Shown here: in pieces, positions 36,001-44,256 of the stretch
Layout of the letters: every line of letters begins with the position of its first letter
Position numbering within the stretch: the stretch's first letter is position 1
DNA from: Armigeres subalbatus
Lineage: Eukaryota; Arthropoda; Insecta; Diptera; Culicidae
Assembly (NCBI RefSeq): GCF_024139115.2
Contig: NC_085139.1
Span: forward strand, 74,195,203 to 74,259,202
Length of the DNA stretch: 64,000 nucleotides
Direction of reading: 5' to 3'
Position numbers and translations under genes: made by a program
Notes under the pieces: generated by a model
The model's database searches: none
The model's input: the letters and a program-made list of their open reading frames with translations, nothing else
What the model was told of the DNA's origin: nothing

Positions 36001-39000
36001 CGATGGATACGGGGAATTGACTCATATGCCACCGTTATTAGCTGGTTACGGGACAGCTTTCTCGCAAGGGCAGCTGTTGTATAATTGGTAATACGTCCGT
36101 GTTCTTAATGGAATAGTGCGGGTTCAAGTTCCACCGGCAGCCGAACTCTCCCTCGCACACCTCATAAAAAACACCCTCCAATGGCAAACCCAACTATGTG
36201 CATCAAAACCAACATCCCTTCCAAAAAAGAAAAAATCCGACCTCCCTTACAATTGATGACTTGTAAAAGCAAAAAAGTAAAAAATAAAAAAATATATGTG
36301 TAACAAAAAAAATAAAAACACAGTAAAAAGAGTATATTTACATTCTTACACATAAAAACATACACTTTATGATGCTGTCACATTTTCATATGATGCATAA
36401 ACAAATTTATTTATGATCATCTTGTTTTAAGATCATGAATGCTCCATAATTCTTCAAGAAACAATAATTAAAAAAAAATCATTGGATGCTCCGTAGCAGT
36501 GACTCGGTATTGCAGTTACAACAGACTTGCAGACTTTTATGGCAATAAATAGGATTTTTCTGTGAATTAGTGTACACGGTCTTATCCCATTTCCTAATAA
36601 TTTATTCAATATGTTATAAAATGCAAAAGATAATTTGTTTACTTAAGATGGTATTCAGAGGCCATAAAATTTTAATTGAAAATAACGGATTTAATTGTAA
36701 TATCAGTCTCTTGAATAAAAAGGATGAACTGTTTGTTCTGCAACAAATATGATATACCTTTTAAAAACAATCCTTCTCAGTTATTTTTTTATGAAAGATT
36801 TTAAGCTCTATAGTTTAATTGGAATTACCTTGGTTTTACATATGTCAATATAGTAAGGTGAATATTTTGATACATATTTTAATATTTATATTGTTAATAT
36901 TTGTCTTTTGATTAAAATCATACTTATGGAATGAGCTTTCGAATCAAAAGATAAACGAGCACACAGATCTAAGTCCATAAGGAATTATTAAATACTAATC
37001 CACTTGTCATAAGACGAGCCTGCACAATCCCATTCAACTCCACCACCCAATTGTGTCCCGGAAGACACGTATCTCGACCTCAACAGTAAGGTCGTCCTCA
37101 GTGTCTCGTATTTGACTACAAGTACGAGACACTGAGGACGACCCCACTGCCGATAGGCCAAAACACGCATCCGCCAAGGCACAACCAAGTGGTGGAACCA
37201 AACGGGACCGTACAAACTCATCCTATGACAAGTGAAGACATTCCACTAAAAAGCTCAAAATAATTTTCTTAACTAAATACTAATGTTGGTACAAGAAAGA
37301 CAGAAATCGTAACATTTCTGACTTTTAAATAAGAAAATATACATATAGAATGTAACGCAGACTAAAAGCAAATGGATAACAAGGATAATCGGAAAGGGCT
37401 CACCAAATTTTTCGTGGAAATGAGTTGGGGTATGTTTGAGATATCCGAGGTCCATCGTCTTGTTTGAATTAGTAAAGTATGGTTCAATTCTTGAGCACAT
37501 ATTCTTGTCTTCATCAGCATTTGTTGTTCAATGGCGCCCTCAGAATCACAATCCTTTAGTCACTTTGGTCCACCTCTTTTAAACTTTCACTGTTGATTTT
37601 TCTGCAATTTTTCATACTTGCAAAGATAACTTTCACATTTTTTTTTTAATTTTCATTCATCCAAAAATTTACAGCCAAAAATCTGCTGTCCAGAAAAATA
37701 CGTCAGTTTTCCTGGCCTTGACTACTACGATCTCCAAATTTGAGCCAACCTTCCCTGTATGATCCATTTTCAAAATTTGAACCAAAACCGATGCATTGTG
37801 TGTGACATTTTGGTTTTCAAAATCAAGGTTTCAATTATTGCCCCGAACAAGCATGCCGTCAAAGCACTCGTGGTATGAATCACATATTTGATCGACTGAC
37901 AGGGAAAGCACGCTTTAGAAAACTGTAAAACAAATTCAATAAAAGTGAATGCGTTTACTCGCGACTGCAACGATCAATGCACGGGTTCCCAAACTCTTTC
38001 CGTCTGTTTTGTGGCACCCGTGGCTACTCATCCAACAGACAAAACAGGTTGGAAACTCACTTCAGATGCTCGTTCGAATCGCCGCGCACATGCATCATGC
38101 AAAGAAGGCGGTCTTCCTTTCCATAAAGGTAGGTGAGCTGCGAGCATATAGCGATCGCCAAGAGTCTGTAAAAGGCCGACGCACTTGTCGCCGTCATCGT
38201 CCACAACGTGATTGAAATGCGTGTGGATGCGATTATTAGTAGGTACCTACAGTGTGTAACGCGTGCTGCAGGAATATACTTTTTTTTATGAATGCAGCCT
38301 TTCCATCGAATCGGAATTCAATTTGTTTGGCATGACAAATTGACGGCAACCGGCGACAATGACGCACTGGTGATCGAAAATACCGCAGAGGGGCGTAGTT
38401 CTCGATTGAAAAAGTTGTTTGACACAGTTTACAACTTTTGGTCATCACGTTCGGTACATAATTGTGTGACGGTTTTCGTCTGGGTCACTTTCGATCATGT
38501 GTGTAAAATAGCTTCGATTTTGAAGGTTCTGCTAACCCACTGTGTATGTAAATTAACGTTGTGCCTAATCATTTTTTTTTGTTTATCGTTGCAGCCGTCA
38601 CCGTGCGATACCTGACGAAACGATATATTGGAGAGTACAGCTCTTCGAGAGGTTCGTCACTCACTTTCACAGGCGCATCATTGAAGTCTTCTGTATCTAA
38701 TTGCAGTTTTTCGTTCTAGATTTCGTCTACCGGCACAGCGTTATCTATGACAATGTCACAACCGAAGTGGAAATTTTGGACACATCCAAATGCGACGTAA
38801 GTTTCATAGCCAGTAAATGCAGCCTCCAAGGGTCTAAATTTGTTTTTGCCATCTCGCATAGAAACGGGGCTGCCTGTACGAGCATCTCCGATGGGGTGAC
38901 GCATTCGTCGTGGTGTATTCCATCTGTGATAAGGCTAGCTTCGAGGAGGCTGCCGACTATTTGCAGCAGTTGACAAAGCTCAAGCTGCCCTCCTACTACA

Positions 39001-40184
39001 CGATCTTGCTGCTCGGGAACAAAAGTGATCTTGATCATGCAAGGTAATTATGTAGCCATTAGCGAATAATTATTTATGTATAAGAAATATTTTCTTCCCC
39101 CACGTTCATTGTTGCCGTAAAGTTATTTCGTAACTTTTGTTTTTTGCATAAACTATTCCTTTTATTCACTTCCCTAGCTTTGAGCAACAGGTAATTAGTA
39201 TCGATTCCATGTTGTTTGTAGAATATGCTAGAATTGTGAAAAGACTTAGCAAAAATCAGTCTTCGATTGGAAAACAAGCCTATTCGAAAAATGTTACCAA
39301 CATTTATTTTACGGAATGTGCTGATTTTTTCATTAGTTTAACTGTACAGGATTGACTGAAATGAAAAATTGAAGTTTTTCCAGTATTTATCCCAAGCCTA
39401 AATATTTGCATTTAGCATTAGCATTTGCATTTGCATTAGCAATTCGAAGAAAAACAACGTTTGACACGAATGCAAAAATCACACTGTCACTGCTTCTATT
39501 CATTTCTTTGATGACTCACTGATGTGCTCACTGATGATATTTTTTTTAACCTGTTTTTTGTAAAAACCATTTCAATTGTGTGTCTAACTTAAATATGTCG
39601 AAACGTGCATCGAGAAGCGTTTTTAAACTTTACGAAACTGAGTTTAAGGACAAGCCGCATAGAATCCAAAACTCAATATACTCGCGTTTTCAAGGGCCCA
39701 TCATTCAATACGGAAGCAAGGCACAACTATCATTTTTTATTATTTCAGCTTTGCTGCGTCACAGCATGCGTGAAATAATGAAAATGGCAGTTGTGCGTTG
39801 CTTCCGTGTTGAATAGCGTACCCTTTAAAACGCGAGTGCATTAAGTTTTAGATCCCGGGAGGCTTGCCCTTAATCCGAGAACAATAATTCCACAATCATT
39901 CCATACGTCTTTCTCCTTCCAGGGAAATCTCCGTCAACGACGGCCAGGAGCTGTCCTTCCGCTACTCGTGCCAATTCTACGAAGTTTCGGCGGCGGAAAA
40001 CTTTGCCGGCGTTTCGCTGGCCTTCCAGTCGCTCATCCGAGAGGCCCGCTCGACGCAGCTGTTCCGGGCCCTGCCACTGCGGCGAAAGCTCGGCGTCAAC
40101 AGTGTCTCGAAAGCTCTCGGGAATATTTTCGGCAAAAACAGCAGCAAAGGCGAACGGAAGAAGAGGCCTTCGCTCAGTATATGA
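21034..40184 (+). CDS. Atypical Ras-like small GTPase (RERG/RASL type), five coding exons
   Basis: Coding exons are 21034-21094, 38595-38651, 38720-38796, 38862-39043 and 39923-40184; spliced they give 212 residues. All introns obey GT-AG and the phases join (1, 1, 0, 2). The P-loop GSSKVGKS is at residues 13-20. The switch I region reads KRYIGEY then YRH. The base-binding motif GNKSD is at 117-121 and a SAA-type G5 motif at 148-150. Phrases such as LTKRYIGEY, YRH, RWG, VVYSI, GNKSDLDHAR and FYEVSA resemble RERG. Switch II is aberrant: after Asp60-Thr61 the expected Ala-Gly-Gln is Ser62-Lys63-Cys64, so GTP hydrolysis is probably weak or absent. The C-terminus is basic and has no CAAX box, as in RERG. 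Intron 1 is 17.5 kb and full of transposons; introns 2-4 are 68, 65 and 879 bp. By inference, a membrane-independent signalling GTPase. Confidence 0.9.
21095..23185. other. Intron 1, first part: no recognised feature
   Basis: I see no exon-like frame, RNA gene or clear transposon here. A purine-rich run (GGGAGAGAGAGG) is near 22420. Confidence 0.4.
23190..23490 (-). mobile_element. Strongly decayed RTE remnant
   Basis: Phrases such as CTCGATCCATCG followed by an AGCCGGAAATCC-like stretch mirror the minus-strand RTE copy at 19780-19860 in the same order, with many changes. No open frame survives. Confidence 0.5.
24006..24634. mobile_element. Unidentified insertion inside the LINE endonuclease
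   Basis: The endonuclease frame stops after MKWEP near 24005 and resumes with an EPISERIIV phrase near 24630, leaving about 630 bp of A/T-rich foreign sequence. GAACCT occurs at both borders and may be a short duplication. I could not identify the inserted family. Confidence 0.45.
25792..25972. mobile_element. 181-bp MITE with GTCGC-rich interior
   Basis: Thirteen-bp terminal inverted repeats with one mismatch (GGCTCCCCCAAAC and GTTTGGGGGAACC) bound an interior full of GTCGC/GCGAC words in both directions. It splits the LINE RT between the RGI- and LLCTVLKIL-type motifs. I could not define a clear target-site duplication. Confidence 0.65.
27378..27448. repeat. Fragment of the GCACCC-ended MITE
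   Basis: GCACCCAAAAAACAAATCTG, then TAAAATCTTGGCATATACAA and TTCTGTAAGC, matches the right end of the MITE at 58452-58677 in reverse orientation. Only about 70 bp are present. Confidence 0.65.
27500..27715 (-). mobile_element. RTE endonuclease fragment
   Basis: Minus-strand translation reads SLINIYAPTNNTSDDLKDMF and then CPDKAYAGC. This is the conserved centre of the RTE endonuclease. It is isolated and has no neighbouring domain in phase. Confidence 0.55.
27780..28490 (+). mobile_element. Decayed RTE remnant (linker to RT)
   Basis: The nucleotide order matches the copy at 58180-59010: GGGGTTGACCAACTACCAGG near 28030, then KRVISW/GDKLDCSNYRAI-type coding near 28170-28220, the GQYQ region near 28275 and an AYDT-like region near 28390. 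Frames change repeatedly. Confidence 0.65.
28500..28800 (+). mobile_element. LINE-like 3' UTR with tandem tail
   Basis: The phrase ACCAAATTTCGTTGAAATCG, then CCAAGTGGCTCAGAGGTAGT, followed by a tandem ACATACATACTTACATATAG run, is the usual layout of a LINE 3' end with microsatellite tail. No coding part is attached. Confidence 0.45.
28801..29690. other. Intron 1: no recognised feature
   Basis: A/T-rich sequence without long frames. I see no clear repeat boundary. Confidence 0.4.
29691..29890. mobile_element. TTAA-flanked foldback MITE, full copy 1
   Basis: TTAA-GGACAATCATC at the left mirrors GATGCTTGTCC-TTAA at the right. The inverted repeats extend about 80 bp inward through ACTCGTGTTTTTAAAGG and CACACCACT. 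The 200-bp unit has no coding capacity. TTAA borders suggest a piggyBac-type target preference. Related copies are at 39643-39873 and, as a single arm, 17392-17445. Confidence 0.75.
29995..30425 (+). repeat. Left arm of a long imperfect inverted repeat
   Basis: The block from TCTAGAACTCTAGCACACTG through CAACGATCGCTCC and TTGTTTGGCATCCATCTGAG to CAATGCCTGC recurs as the reverse complement at 32290-32600, in the same internal order and with moderate divergence. Confidence 0.7.
30520..31035 (-). mobile_element. Decayed RTE 3' fragment
   Basis: Follows the order of the copy at 18797-19580: a (TTA)n-TTCAGCCTAAGGCC 3' end, the GATCGATCCACCTGG region, the GTTGCGTCTTCGAATTTGTC region and the CCAAGTACATGAATTCTTC region. 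Deletions remove parts of it. It lies between the arms of the inverted repeat 29995/32600. Confidence 0.7.
31036..32289. other. Intron 1: no recognised gene
   Basis: Short frames only (for example 31037-31309 and 32009-32254), without domains. On the minus strand near 31945-31985 a T-arm-like GATTCGAATCC precedes a T-run, but no full tRNA fold is visible. Confidence 0.35.
32290..32600 (-). repeat. Right arm of the long imperfect inverted repeat
   Basis: Reverse complement of the 29995-30425 block, from GGCAGGCATTG at the inner edge to CTCCCATGCAGTGTATCAGA at the outer edge. It is about 100 bp shorter than the left arm. Confidence 0.7.
32654..32777 (+). repeat. Hairpin retroposon family, copy 2 (single-arm monomer)
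   Basis: 124 bp matching only the left arm of the copy at 1481-1752, from CACCTGTCATAAGACGAG to a GACTCGACTCG tail. Its own 10-bp duplication AATACTCATT lies at 32644-32653 and 32778-32787. The monomer is therefore a complete mobile unit and not a broken dimer. Confidence 0.85.
32941..34965 (+). pseudogene. I/LOA-type LINE remnant with RNase H domain
   Basis: Plus-strand frames give RT pieces: LVNDIWENRTFPDEWRKGFV at about 33275 and LDIAKAFNR at about 33480; the catalytic box reads CDDDILLV at about 33740. An RNase H domain follows, with EIRYTDGS at about 34495 and FAWIPGHYGIRGNTKADALA at about 34720. LINEs with a terminal RNase H belong to the I group of clades. Many frameshifts and internal deletions are present, and a SINE fragment sits at 34125-34210. 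Confidence 0.7.
34125..34210 (-). mobile_element. Feilai-type SINE, truncated 3' part
   Basis: CTTCTTCTTC-ATTGGCATTACATC, CACTGGGACA and CGCCTCGCAGCTTAGTGTTC match the tail half of the SINE at 3557-3850. The tRNA-like head is missing. It lies inside the RNase H LINE remnant. Confidence 0.8.
34966..36060. other. Intron 1: unresolved repeat-like DNA
   Basis: No gene. A GCGTTGCGTTG run is at about 35258-35280. The phrase GAGCCAACCTTCCCTGTATG occurs at about 35234 and again at 37742, so some interspersed repeat is present that I cannot name. Confidence 0.35.
36068..36140 (+). repeat. tRNA-like sequence (pseudo-tRNA or SINE head)
   Basis: An A-box-like GTATAATTGGTAATACG and a B-box-like GGGTTCAAGTTCC stand at tRNA-like spacing. 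The acceptor ends do not pair (GGCAGCT against GGCAGCC), so a functional tRNA is unlikely. Confidence 0.4.
36141..36988. other. Intron 1: A/T-rich, no feature
   Basis: Long A and T runs and short frames; nothing is supported. Confidence 0.4.
37000..37273. repeat. Hairpin retroposon family, copy 3 (dimer, transition-rich)
   Basis: Same head-to-head layout and 3' tail as the copy at 1481-1752, flanked by the 11-bp duplication TAAATACTAAT at 36989-36999 and 37274-37284. Compared with copy 1 by eye there are about 31 T-to-C, 6 A-to-G, 6 C-to-T or G-to-A changes and about 3 transversions, spread over both arms. Confidence 0.85.
37285..38594. other. End of intron 1: no recognised exon or element
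   Basis: Short frames at 37945-38215 and 38292-38615 have no domain. Sequence directly before 38595 provides the polypyrimidine tract and acceptor of exon 2. Confidence 0.4.
38595..38651 (+). CDS. Ras-like GTPase, coding exon 2
   Basis: 57 nt after the acceptor TTTATCGTTGCAG. Encodes AVTVRYLTKRYIGEYSSSR, the switch I region, with Ser in place of the usual effector-loop Thr. The donor GTTCGT is weak. Confidence 0.88.
38720..38796 (+). CDS. Ras-like GTPase, coding exon 3
   Basis: 77 nt encoding DFVYRHSVIYDNV through EILDTSKCD. The acceptor is TTCTAG at 38719; using the alternative CAG at 38706 leads quickly to a stop. The donor is GAC/GTAAGT. The exon ends in the aberrant switch II. Confidence 0.88.
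38862..39043 (+). CDS. Ras-like GTPase, coding exon 4
   Basis: 182 nt from acceptor TCGCATAG to donor AAG/GTAATT. Encodes residues 66-126, including the hydrophobic strand AFVVVYSI and the GNKSD guanine-recognition motif. The 65-bp intron before it is open in frame with exon 3, but readthrough would shift exon 4 out of frame. Confidence 0.88.
39643..39873. mobile_element. TTAA-flanked foldback MITE, full copy 2, in GTPase intron 4
   Basis: Left TTAA-GGACAAGCC and right GGCTTGCCC-TTAA ends, with inverted repeats running through GAATCCAAAACT, CTCGCGTTTT and an ATACGGAAGCA stretch. It is the same family as 29691-29890. It accounts for a quarter of intron 4 and ends about 50 bp before exon 5. 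Confidence 0.75.
39923..40184 (+). CDS. Ras-like GTPase, coding exon 5
   Basis: 262 nt after acceptor TTCTCCTTCCAG, ending at TGA 40182-40184. Encodes the G5 motif region FYEVSAAENF, the last helix and a basic tail ending RPSLSI. The exon is G/C-rich compared with its flanks, as expected for a conserved coding exon. Confidence 0.88.
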
Positions 40185-40594
40185 CGTCCAACGAAGATGG
40201 TAGACCACGATTCTGGGCGTGTGGTGTAAATAGAGCTAAGTTGGAGCGATTGTACAACGATTAGATTATAGGATGTAAAATGTAGATAACGATTTATTAG
40301 TTATAAGTTAATATACTCATTACTCAATCCACAACCATTCCTTAGTTGTAAAGTGTCATTTTTGCGGACAAGTAAATGTACATAATAGATCTTTCTGCAA
40401 CATTTTGAGACATTAAATGTAGTTTTATATTGTAAAATGCAAGAAATCACTTATCGCAAATATTTTAAGAGATTTCCTAAGTAGTTTAAAAACAACAATA
40501 TTGAATTGATTTCATTACGTGGACACACGACGTTCCTATATCTGTTAGCTTGTAAGTGCGCGCACTTTTTTATTTGATGCGATATTTGAACCTG

Positions 40595-40600
40595 AATAAA
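40595..40600 (+). terminator. Polyadenylation signal of the GTPase gene
   Basis: AATAAA about 410 bp after the stop codon, with no better signal closer. The 3' UTR would be about 40185-40620. Confidence 0.55.
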
Positions 40601-40620
40601 TCAAAGCAGTTTGGATTATT

Positions 40621-41571
40621 ATTTTCGGATACAGAATTGTTTTAAATTTTCTCTTTATCACTGCCAAAATTTGTTGTCTTCCTTTATTGATGTGAATTTT
40701 TAAATTTTAAGTTCTTCAGTCGAGAGTACCAAGGCCAGAATCATTTGGCAGGGGGCGGGGATAGGCTGGTCCAACCGTGGGACCTTACATTGGACCTTAC
40801 AATTTTAAATTGAATGAGATAAATATTACCATTTTAAAGTTTGAATAGAACTAGTTATTGAATAAAAATAATCGAAACAATGAAATTTAGAGTATACGGC
40901 TCGAACCAACCTTGGCCCAATATGCTACGGTTGAGCACATTTATCATTATAAACTGTTATAAATCTTCATAAATTGCATTTCCAACCATGATTATTCCAT
41001 CAGCCAGGTTGCTTACTTTTGGTTTTGACGCCAAACAGCAAAAACAATGAATGTCCACCAAATCTCATTTAAACCCGCGAAAGTCTCGAGCAAAAAGGAC
41101 AAAATGTTGACACTTTGTCCCCAGGGATGGGAAAAATCGAATTTTCAAAAAATCGAGTTTGATCAAAACTCACCCGCGATCTTACTTTTAAACTATCAAG
41201 TGATAAAAACTCGCCAACGATTAAGAACCGTTTGAAAATCGTATCGTGATTTCAAGCATTTACCGTTACGTTTTGAAATCTTTTTCCTTACTACCATGAA
41301 ACCATAATGCCAAATAGAAGATATAACAGGACTGTTGACAATTAGCTGATATTAGTAAAGATTAATGTTTGAACGACAACTCGCCTACTGTTTTCACGTG
41401 AAAAGTTTTCATATGAAAATTGCAATCATTATCGTCTGATGATGATTCAGCACAACACTAATTTCTTTTTTCAGCTCACTTGGGACGGGTGATTGTTGAT
41501 TTCGAACATACGAAAGATAAAGATGGGTTGCTGTCACAAGTTACAAGTCATTTTGCATGTAAGATACAACC
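40621..41571. other. Intergenic stretch without recognised feature
   Basis: A/T-rich with no convincing frame. A short open frame at 41047-41235 has no domain. Confidence 0.4.
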
Positions 41572-42635
41572 TAGGGTGACCATATGATTTTTTTCCAAAG
41601 GAGGACAGTTCACCCGAATTTAGCGAAAAAGGAGGACATTTGGTTGAAAAAGGAGGACAATAAAAATCATCGATCGATTCAAAATTTTTAAAATGATTGA
41701 GAATATTATATTTGTTAGTTTTTTGCACATTAAAGTGCATTAAAAGAAGTTTTTGTAAATCGAGACAAATACAACATCTTCTCATATTTTATTAAGTAAT
41801 CTGTTATCTTTATTAACTCTAAATGTTCCTCTTTTCGACTTTCATTATAGTCTACATAAAGCACTTTCTAATTATAAACTACCAGCAAAATCTTCTTAAT
41901 GGAAAGACAAATTTTGAATATTATTATGCTGACATTTTCAGCGATATTCAACAGAATTCTAACAAAAATCAGTGTTTTCAATTCTAAATACTATATTGAA
42001 AAATAGCCAACTTACCGAATATTAGGTTCTATAAGGATCGAAAACAAGATACTTTGTTGTCCAGCGAATTTTTTTACTTGAATGCCATCGCGAATCAAAA
42101 TTTAAGGCATATGAATTAGAATGATACTGTTAACTGTATGACCACAAAGTTCTCAATTGAACAAATTCTAAACTGTTTAGATTTAGACTAAAGAAACTCA
42201 AAACTGTCCAGATTAGTTTTAGGTATTTCTATTCCGGCGGCTGCTCTGTGCATCATATATTCAAAAAGCATACCGTGCAACGCCTTTAAAAGGCAATTTG
42301 ATGGGTTTTTACTCGCAGAAAATTTTGAGAAGTATTTACATTCTTTTTTCCATCCATTTCTCACAGTTCCGATGCTTCTGATATTTTTGAACCCTGTATT
42401 ACTGTAACTCACGCGTTTCACTTAATGGAAAATATTTCAGAATTAAAACCAGAAACGCAAACGTGTTCAATGTTTTGTTACAGAATTGACTTCTGACGTA
42501 TTATTGTTTGTTAAACTAGATTTTTTTCATTTTTTAGCTATCAATGCAACTGTTTTTCCAAAAAAATCAAAAAGGAGGACATTTTAGCGCAAAAGGAGGA
42601 CATCTGGTTTTTAATGAAAAAGAAGGGCATGTCCT
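41572..42635. repeat. Repeat unit with GGAGGACA motifs, interrupted by gypsy element A
   Basis: GGAGGACA occurs at about 41605, 41630 and 41652 and again at about 42572 and 42594. In both places it follows a TTTAGCG-AAAAGGAGGACAT phrase in the same orientation. The left end starts with GGGTGACCATATGATTTTTT, a recurrent insect repeat end. The right part runs straight into the LTR of gypsy element A. Confidence 0.5.
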
Positions 42636-42807
42636 TGTTATGATTTACTAGTAGTTAGATCGCCAATCTATTATTATATTAGTCTCTATAACTTTGTCCC
42701 ACCTGTTATGATCAATGTACCTTGATACGATGAAATAAAACGTCATTCTGTTATAGTCGGTCGAAGAGAAAACACGCTGTTTTTACTGTACTCTCCAAAT
42801 TACGACA
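42636..42807 (+). repeat. 5' LTR of gypsy element A
   Basis: 172 bp starting TGTTATGATTTAC and ending ATTACGACA, followed two bases later by the primer-binding site TGGCGACGAGTCGG. The first 12 bp recur at 55973-55984 behind a polypurine tract (AGGGAGGAAGAGA), which identifies the 3' LTR start. Confidence 0.75.
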
Positions 42808-43139
42808 GTTGGCGACGAGTCGGATGGGATACAACCCATTGAAGGGAGGAACGCTAGCATTACAAGCCGATCAGTTCGCAATTCTGTTCGACAAATGCGG
42901 AAGACGAAAGAGGTTATGATTTGCTGCTACTAATACAAAGAAGGTGTGGACTGATGTGAAATCATTGCTGCTTCTACCAATACTACGTGAAAACATCTCT
43001 GCTGTTTGCTACCGTACACTGGAAGAGTGTCGTGCTATTTGCTGGTTCACTTGCGGAAGAAAGAGGAAGTGCTGTTGACTGCTGAAGTTTTGTGAAAGTT
43101 TTGCTGATGTACTGCTGCTGAGAGAGAAGACTACAGAAA

Positions 43140-44065
43140 ATGCCGGCTTCGGATGACGATACTGCCCCTGCTGTGCCACCCACCTTCGCGTTCGAACCAT
43201 ACGAAAAACATAAATCGAAATGGTGCCGCTGGGTAAAGCGCCTCGAGAGTGCGATGCAAATTTTCGGTGTGCCGGATGCCAATAAGAAGAATATGTTGCT
43301 GTACTACATGGGATCGGATACATATAACCTGCTTTGCGATCATCTTTCTCCTACCGAGCCGGAAACAAAATCGTACGACGAAATTGTGGCTACGCTGGAC
43401 AACTATTTTGATCCCGAACCACTGGAGATGGTTGAACTATGGAGATTCCGGTCCAGAAATCAACGTGAAGGAGAAACTATTCCGGAATTTATCACCGCCC
43501 TACAACGAGAAGCGAAACATTGCAAGTTCGGAACCTATCTTACGAAAGCTTTACGGAATCAATTAGTATTCGGAGTGCGGAATCAGCGGATTCGAACGCG
43601 GCTGATCGAAGAGCGAGATTTGACATTTGAGAAAGCCAAGGAAATTTCTTTGTCGATGGAGGCATCAGGTGAAGGAGCGGATGTGATTAACCGACGGATG
43701 CAGGACGTAAATCTGATGGACGAAAGGAAATCGAAACGACACGCTTCTTCAAACCAGATAACCGCTGGTACTGCTGACGTAAAGGTAACTAATACTACTA
43801 ACAGATCTTGTTTTAGGTGTGGAAGTGAGACACATTTGGCTAATGTTTGTGTTCATAGAAATACAGTTTGCAGTTACTGCAAAATGAAAGGACACTTGAA
43901 GCGCGTGTGTCTCGGTTTTACATCTAATAATGCCCCTGCAGTGAAACGAAATGTAATTGCAAACAAGTATCCGAAGTTCAATACCAATATGGTCGAAGAA
44001 CATGAACAGGATGAGTACTCTGATAACATTGAAGTAAATGAAATCTGCATGATCGATGTATGTAA
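43140..44065 (+). CDS. Gypsy element A gag (interrupted)
   Basis: The frame starts MPASDDDTAP. It contains a retrotransposon gag core at residues 25-190 (YEKHKSKWCRWVKRLESAM, then LWRFRSRNQREGETIPEF) and two zinc knuckles at about 225-260, CFRCGSETHLANVC and CSYCKMKGHLKRVC. It is cut at 44065 by the copia LTR; the last 15 codons of the computed frame are copia sequence. Gag would have continued into protease. About 330 bp of leader separate it from the LTR. Confidence 0.8.
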
Positions 44066-44246
44066 TGAGAAGATTCGAACAGGGACACGAGTGGAGCGAA
44101 ATCAAACACGTTAGTTCAGTTCGAAGTACAGTTTGGAAGTGTTTATTATACCGTAAATAACAAAGAGTCAGAACATGATCAATGTGTATACATTCAGGTG
44201 ATACAAATTACACATTCAAATATAAGTGGTAACATTTGCTCCAACA
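44066..44246 (-). repeat. Copia 3' LTR
   Basis: On the minus strand it begins TGTTGGAGCAAATG, right behind the polypurine tract TGAGGAGGGG, contains AATAAA-like TATAATAAAC, and ends CGAATCTTCTCA. Its last 42 bp recur at 48469-48510. Confidence 0.8.
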
Positions 44247-44256
44247 CCCCTCCTCA

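Noticed and set aside
36068..36140. Functional tRNA gene
   Set aside because: Box A and box B are recognisable, but acceptor ends do not pair and the T-stem has a mismatch; kept only as a tRNA-like repeat.
37945..38215. Alternative first exon of the GTPase gene
   Set aside because: Open frames are present but end before exon 2, lack a suitable donor in phase 1 and would remove the P-loop.
38701..38973. Readthrough of exon 3 as a 90-codon frame instead of splicing
   Set aside because: Readthrough puts the GNKSD exon out of frame, whereas splicing at GTAAGT and CATAG restores a continuous Ras-like protein.
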